64,000 nt of DNA from SpSt-398 sp041752235 (GTDB lineage: Bacteria; Bacteroidota; Bacteroidia; Chitinophagales; Chitinophagaceae), in contig JBGSHM010000019.1 of NCBI GenBank assembly GCA_041752235.1, forward strand, positions 1 to 64,000, written 5' to 3'. Made by a program: the position numbers and the translations under genes. Below are positions 60,049-64,000 of this stretch, in pieces; the first letter of the stretch is position 1, and each line of letters opens with the position of its first letter. The notes beneath the pieces were generated by a model. That model was not told where the DNA came from. It saw only the letters and a program-made list of their open reading frames with translations, and did no database searches.

Positions 60049-62097
60049 ATGAAGATGAACCTGTACATATCCGACATAAAAAAGGGAATACTTACCCTGA
60101 TGGGATCCATTCTCCTTTTCGCTACGCAGGCCCAAACCGGGAAAAGCCCGCTTACCCTGGCTGATGAATATTTTGCCGCGGGAGAGTATTATACGGCTGC
60201 CCATTTATATGGCCAGTATTTGAAACCGATTGTGAAGACGCGTTCAGTAGGCGATTTCCCCTTGAGTATTAAATCAAGGAGAGGTGGCACGACCGCGGTG
60301 GTACGTAACAAAGAAGAAGTGCTGGCAAAAATGGCGGAGAGCTATCGCCTGGCGCACTATTGGCAGGAAGCCTCTTCGATCTATCAATCTCTGGCCAGCT
60401 CCAATCCGGATACCTATGTGGATGGATTATATTGGTTTGCTGTTTGTCAGCGTAACCTGGGGCATTATGATTCCGCCAGACAAAGTCTGGAACAATATAT
60501 CGAAACACGCTCTTCGGTTAAAAAATGGGAAGAGGCAGCTAAAAAAGAAGTACAGACCCTTCAGTATATCCAGCAACAATTGGCCAGACCCGATTCCATT
60601 CTTTATCAGGTAAAGAAAGTAGATGCAACCGGCAGTTTTGAGCGAGGCATGTTTGCACTTACTCCCTATGCCAGTGGACAATTTCTTGTCAGCAGTACAA
60701 GGGCAGATTCCGCTGTTTCGGCAACTGAAAATCCAAACAAAAGCAGTTTGTATACCGCGAGTCTTCAAGGCAATCAACTTGGTGCATTGAGCCCGTTAAA
60801 TATTCCTGCCGGTACGCCTGGTTGGAATACCGGCGCGGCCAGTGTCAGCGCCGATGGGCAGTGGTTATATTTCACCCAATGGAAAAAAGAAAATGGGCAA
60901 ACTGTATCACAAATATGGATGGCCCGAAAGAATGGTGTATCCTGGGGCAATCCTGAATTAGCCAACTCTCTCAACATCACCGGCTCGAATAGCAAGCAAC
61001 CATTTTGCTCCGCCGATGGAAAATATCTTTATTTCAGCTCCGACCGTAAAAACGGGAAGGGTGGTTTTGATATCTGGGTTGCCACGCTTGACGCACAGGG
61101 CAAACCAGGTACACCCATCAATGCCGGAGCCATGGTCAACACTCCGGGAGATGAGATTGCACCCTATTATCAATCCAGTTCCACCACCCTTGTCTATAGT
61201 TCCAATGGAAAAGGTGGTATGGGTGGGTTTGATCTCTTTAGTGTGGAAGGAAAAGAAAATGAATGGATACACCCGCTGAACCTGGGGCATCCCGTGAATT
61301 CATCGAGAGATGATATCTATTTCTATGCCGCCGAAAACCAATCCATACTGGCTCGTGCTCTGGTTGGATCTGACCGCGGTACAGGTTGTTGCCTGGAAAC
61401 CTATCAGGTAACCAAAAAACCCAAGACACAATCCATGTCGGGCACCATCCTGGATTGCAAAACAGGAAGTCCTCTTGCCGACGTAGAAGTTGTGCTGAAG
61501 CAAAATGGCAAAGCCATTGCCCAAACAACCACCAATGAGCAGGGTCAATATCGTTTTCAACTGGAAGGTGAAAGAGCCAAAGGTCTTTCCATTCAATTGA
61601 AAAAAGTGGAATTCTCCGACACCACCCAATCACTTATCACCAGTACGATTGATGAAACGGATCTGCTGGAAGACCGCATCGCGTTTGAGCCTGGCTGTAT
61701 CGCAGCCATAGAGCCACCTCCGGTGGAAAAACTCGTCATTCGCGTAGAAGATGTGGTGACCGTTTATTTTGACTTTGACAAACACAACCTTAAATCACCA
61801 GCCGTTGCTAAACTTGATTCCATTTACACCGTCCTCCTCGAGAACCCGGGTGCGACCATTCAGATCTCCGGATATACCGATGGATTGGGAACCGAAGACT
61901 ATAACAAGGTCCTGTCCGACAAACGCGCGCGGGCTTGCGCCAACTATCTCATCCAGAAAGGGATCGACCCCGTGCGGATCAGTTTTGTCTCCTTTGGCGC
62001 CTGCTGCCCCGTGGAGATGGAACTCCTGAACGGACGCGACAACCCCGATGGCCGGAGCAAGAACCGGAGGGCGTTGATCAATGTGAAGAAATACTAG
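60049..62097 (+). CDS. PorE-like protein: TPR, beta-propeller, CRD and OmpA domains
   Basis: 682 residues. Signal peptide about 1-28 (LLFATQAQ). Then TPR-like helices (about 35-170; LADEYFAAGEYYTAAHLYGQY), a PD40/WD40-type propeller (about 190-440) with repeated DGKYLYFSSDRKNGKGGFDIW and STTLVYSSNGKGGMGGFDL motifs, a carboxypeptidase-regulatory domain (about 455-540, SGTILDCKTGSPLADVEVV) and the OmpA peptidoglycan-binding domain (about 560-682; VYFDFDKHNLK, ISGYTDGLGTEDYN, LSDKRARACANYL). This order is that of PorE, which ties the T9SS to peptidoglycan. CC in FGACCPVEME is an added feature. It completes the adhesin-PorP unit. Confidence 0.9.
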   Translation: MKMNLYISDIKKGILTLMGSILLFATQAQTGKSPLTLADEYFAAGEYYTAAHLYGQYLKPIVKTRSVGDFPLSIKSRRGGTTAVVRNKEEVLAKMAESYRLAHYWQEASSIYQSLASSNPDTYVDGLYWFAVCQRNLGHYDSARQSLEQYIETRSSVKKWEEAAKKEVQTLQYIQQQLARPDSILYQVKKVDATGSFERGMFALTPYASGQFLVSSTRADSAVSATENPNKSSLYTASLQGNQLGALSPLNIPAGTPGWNTGAASVSADGQWLYFTQWKKENGQTVSQIWMARKNGVSWGNPELANSLNITGSNSKQPFCSADGKYLYFSSDRKNGKGGFDIWVATLDAQGKPGTPINAGAMVNTPGDEIAPYYQSSSTTLVYSSNGKGGMGGFDLFSVEGKENEWIHPLNLGHPVNSSRDDIYFYAAENQSILARALVGSDRGTGCCLETYQVTKKPKTQSMSGTILDCKTGSPLADVEVVLKQNGKAIAQTTTNEQGQYRFQLEGERAKGLSIQLKKVEFSDTTQSLITSTIDETDLLEDRIAFEPGCIAAIEPPPVEKLVIRVEDVVTVYFDFDKHNLKSPAVAKLDSIYTVLLENPGATIQISGYTDGLGTEDYNKVLSDKRARACANYLIQKGIDPVRISFVSFGACCPVEMELLNGRDNPDGRSKNRRALINVKKY

Positions 62098-62104
62098 GAT
62101 TTCT

Positions 62105-62213
62105 CGGATGACGCTGATTAGGAGGATTGCACGGATTATTTTTCAAAATAGGTAGAAGATTTCTATACCATTGAAAAAGTAATCCATGAAATCCTCCTAA
62201 TCAGCGTCATCCG
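62105..62213. repeat. Long inverted repeat with perfect 24-bp arms
   Basis: CGGATGACGCTGATTAGGAG continues for four more bases; the 24-bp arm (62105-62128) faces its exact complement at 62190-62213. An inner stem pairs GGATTATTTTTCAA with TTGAAAAAGTAATCC with one mismatch. Further TAATCCTCGTAATCAG words follow on the right. It begins 7 bp after the PorE-like stop. Confidence 0.85.
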
Positions 62214-62255
62214 TGTAATCCTCGTAATCAGTGAAGTCCTTTGGCCTATTTTATG

Positions 62256-62263
62256 TACCTTTG
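62256..62263 (+). promoter_or_regulatory. -7 promoter element for the ABC-F gene
   Basis: TACCTTTG matches TAnnTTTG exactly and is followed by CGGC, 22 bp before the ATG at 62286. It argues for that ATG over an in-frame start at 62241, which would lie upstream of the transcript start. Confidence 0.5.
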
Positions 62264-62285
62264 CGGCTTCTTAAACGAAGCGAAA

Positions 62286-63923
62286 ATGATCAGTGTCAAC
62301 AACGTAACCCTCTCCTATGGAAAAAGGGTCCTGTTCGATGAGGTTTCCCTGAATTTCACCAAAGGCAATTGCTACGGCGTAATCGGTGCCAACGGTGCCG
62401 GCAAATCCACCTTTTTAAAGATCCTGAGTGGCGAGATCGAACCCAATAAGGGCACGATAACCATTAGCCCCGGCGAACGGATGGCCGTACTTAAACAAAA
62501 CCATTTTGAATTTGATGAAGTGACCGTCCTGAATACGGTCCTGATGGGACATAGCAAACTCTGGGCGGTAAGTAAGGAAAGGGAGACGATCTATGCCAAA
62601 GAAGACTTTACCGAGGAAGATGGAATGCGTGCGGGTGAGTTGGAACATGAGTTTGGTGAAATGGGTGGTTATGAATCAGAGAGCAATGCCGCGGCTTTGT
62701 TGAGTGACCTGGGTGTTAAAGAACAATTTCATGCCAGCCGGATGAAAGATATTCCCGGTAACCTTAAAGTACGGGTGTTATTGGCACAGGCCCTGTTTGG
62801 TAATCCGGATATTTTGTTATTGGATGAACCGACCAACGGACTCGATATTGAAACCATCAGTTGGCTGGAAAACTTTTTGGCGGATTATGAGAACATTGTT
62901 CTCGTGGTAAGTCACGACCGTCACTTTCTCGATGGCGTTTGTACCCATGTGGCCGATGTGGATCGTCAGAAGATCAAGATCTTTACCGGGAACTATACCT
63001 TCTGGTACGAATCATCTCAATTGATGGCCCGCCAATTGAGTGATAAGAATAAAAAAGTGGAGGATAAACGTCAGGCATTGATCGACTTTATCGCTCGCTT
63101 TAGTGCAAATGCCTCCAAATCAAGACAGGCAACAGCCAGAAAAAAGGCGCTGGAGAAACTCACCATTGAGGAGATCGAACCCAGTAACCGCAAATACCCC
63201 GGTATCATTTTCCAGCCACAACGCGAAGTAGGTAACCAGATACTGAACGTGGAAAAGCTGAGCAAGAGCGTGGATGGCCGTGTGTTATTTCAGGATGTCA
63301 GTTTTACCGTCAATAAGGGAGACAAGATCGCCTTCTATAGCCGTGACCCGCTGGCCATCACCAGCTTTTTTGATATCATCAATAACGAGGCAAAACCCGA
63401 TACCGGAAAATTTGAATGGGGTACTACGGTAACGACAGCCTATCTGCCAGTGGAGAATACAAAATATTTTACCGAAGAGTATAATCTCATGGATTGGTTA
63501 CGGCAGTATGTACCCGATTGGGTCACGGATGCCGATGAGCCATTTATCCGTGGATTTCTGGGTAAAATGTTGTTTAGTGGGGATGATATCATGAAGAAAA
63601 CAAAAGTGCTGAGTGGAGGAGAGAAAGTGCGTTGTATGATCAGCCGGATGATGTTGCAAGGTCCGAACTGTATCATCCTTGACCAGCCGACCAACCATCT
63701 TGACCTGGAAAGTATTCAGAGCTTCAACGAACAATGCGTGGCCTATAAAGGAATCGTTTTGATTTCTTCGCATGACCACACCTTTATGGAAACAGTGGCC
63801 AACCGGGTGATCGAACTGACACCTTCCGGCATCATCGATCGGTTGATGACCTTTGATGAATATTTGGAGGACCAGCGCGTGCGTGAGAGCAGGGAAATGA
63901 TGTATCCGGAAGCCGTAGCATAA
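62286..63923 (+). CDS. ABC-F ATPase, YbiT-type, with degenerate second ATP site
   Basis: 545 residues, two ABC domains without TMs; ABC-F proteins act on the ribosome. NBD1: Walker A GANGAGKS (34-41), Walker B plus catalytic Glu in ILLLDEPTN (Glu181), H-loop VVSHDRHF. The linker (about 245-310) is the charged ABC-F P-site tether. NBD2: the Walker A position reads FYSRDPLAITSFF (350-362), without the Gly-x-Gly-Lys-Ser core, and the catalytic Glu is Gln467 (IILDQPTNHLD); its signature LSGGE (442-446) is intact. NBD1's signature is weak (IPGNLKV). So one composite site is complete and the other is lost at every element. The segment MGHSKLWAV..DFTEEDGMR matches YbiT. Confidence 0.93.
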   Translation: MISVNNVTLSYGKRVLFDEVSLNFTKGNCYGVIGANGAGKSTFLKILSGEIEPNKGTITISPGERMAVLKQNHFEFDEVTVLNTVLMGHSKLWAVSKERETIYAKEDFTEEDGMRAGELEHEFGEMGGYESESNAAALLSDLGVKEQFHASRMKDIPGNLKVRVLLAQALFGNPDILLLDEPTNGLDIETISWLENFLADYENIVLVVSHDRHFLDGVCTHVADVDRQKIKIFTGNYTFWYESSQLMARQLSDKNKKVEDKRQALIDFIARFSANASKSRQATARKKALEKLTIEEIEPSNRKYPGIIFQPQREVGNQILNVEKLSKSVDGRVLFQDVSFTVNKGDKIAFYSRDPLAITSFFDIINNEAKPDTGKFEWGTTVTTAYLPVENTKYFTEEYNLMDWLRQYVPDWVTDADEPFIRGFLGKMLFSGDDIMKKTKVLSGGEKVRCMISRMMLQGPNCIILDQPTNHLDLESIQSFNEQCVAYKGIVLISSHDHTFMETVANRVIELTPSGIIDRLMTFDEYLEDQRVRESREMMYPEAVA

Positions 63924-63933
63924 ATACACAAAA

Positions 63934-63957
63934 GGCCCCCGACAAATGTCAGGGGCC
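63934..63957 (+). terminator. Hairpin after the ABC-F gene
   Basis: GGCCCCCGACA-AA-TGTCAGGGGCC, with one bulged base, begins 11 bp after the stop. There is no T-tract directly behind it. The last 40 bp of the window show nothing further. Confidence 0.6.
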
Positions 63958-64000
63958 GCCGCTATAATTACAATTCCCGTTTCAATCTATTGAATAACTA

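Overview
The window reads as a chromosomal segment of a Bacteroidota bacterium, most likely a member of the Chitinophagaceae or a close relative. The reasons are type IX secretion components (plug protein, PorP/SprF, PorE-like OmpA protein, type B C-terminal cargo domain), many TonB-dependent receptors, a eukaryote/archaeon-like ProRS, -7 promoter elements of the TAnnTTTG type, and weak ribosome binding sites. No phage or plasmid backbone is visible. About fifty protein genes, one tRNA, one SRP RNA, two gene remnants and an unusual set of intergenic inverted repeats can be supported.

Layout. 45-12679 (all minus strand) is a heavy-metal locus. In order of transcription it encodes a HYC_CC_PP-type small protein, an HMA protein with a metallothionein-like tail, a TlpA thioredoxin, a TonB receptor carrying its own HMA domain, a second TonB receptor with CxxC in its plug behind a DtxR-like operator, a small conserved protein, an RND pump fused to its TolC channel, and the CusB-type adaptor. 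12760-24512 holds a porin, purine nucleoside phosphorylase, a KamA-like radical SAM enzyme with an aminotransferase, sucC, a small exported protein flanked by two perfect palindromes, a transaldolase-like enzyme, SRP RNA, the T9SS plug protein, a LolE-like permease and an rRNA/tRNA methyltransferase. 24541-42751 contains a BamA-family lipoprotein, truB, the DUF58-MoxR-DUF4350-DUF4129-SpoIIM cluster with a divergent RDD gene, proS, a low-complexity lipoprotein with a FadL-like porin, miaA, a pRiA4b ORF3-like protein, cca, a GT9 glycosyltransferase and tsaC. 42893-44653 has dapD, an EamA transporter remnant, tRNA-Leu(CAG) and a decayed nucleotidyltransferase module. 44654-50290 is a probable phytate-acquisition locus (TonB receptor, very acidic lipoprotein, beta-propeller phytase). 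50488-53300 holds a TPR/HTH regulator and a RAYT transposase bracketed by REP-like repeats. 54568-62097 is a T9SS adhesin module: a 14-repeat cargo protein, PorP/SprF and a PorE-like protein. The window ends with a YbiT-type ABC-F ATPase whose second ATP site has lost its key residues.

The most unusual signal not explained by genes is a set of at least ten intergenic inverted repeats. Three are perfect (arms of 39, 36 and 42 bp). They are built from several unrelated short words that recur across the window, and most sit within about 20 bp of a stop codon. Protein-family names below come from recognition of motifs and domain order, not from database searches.
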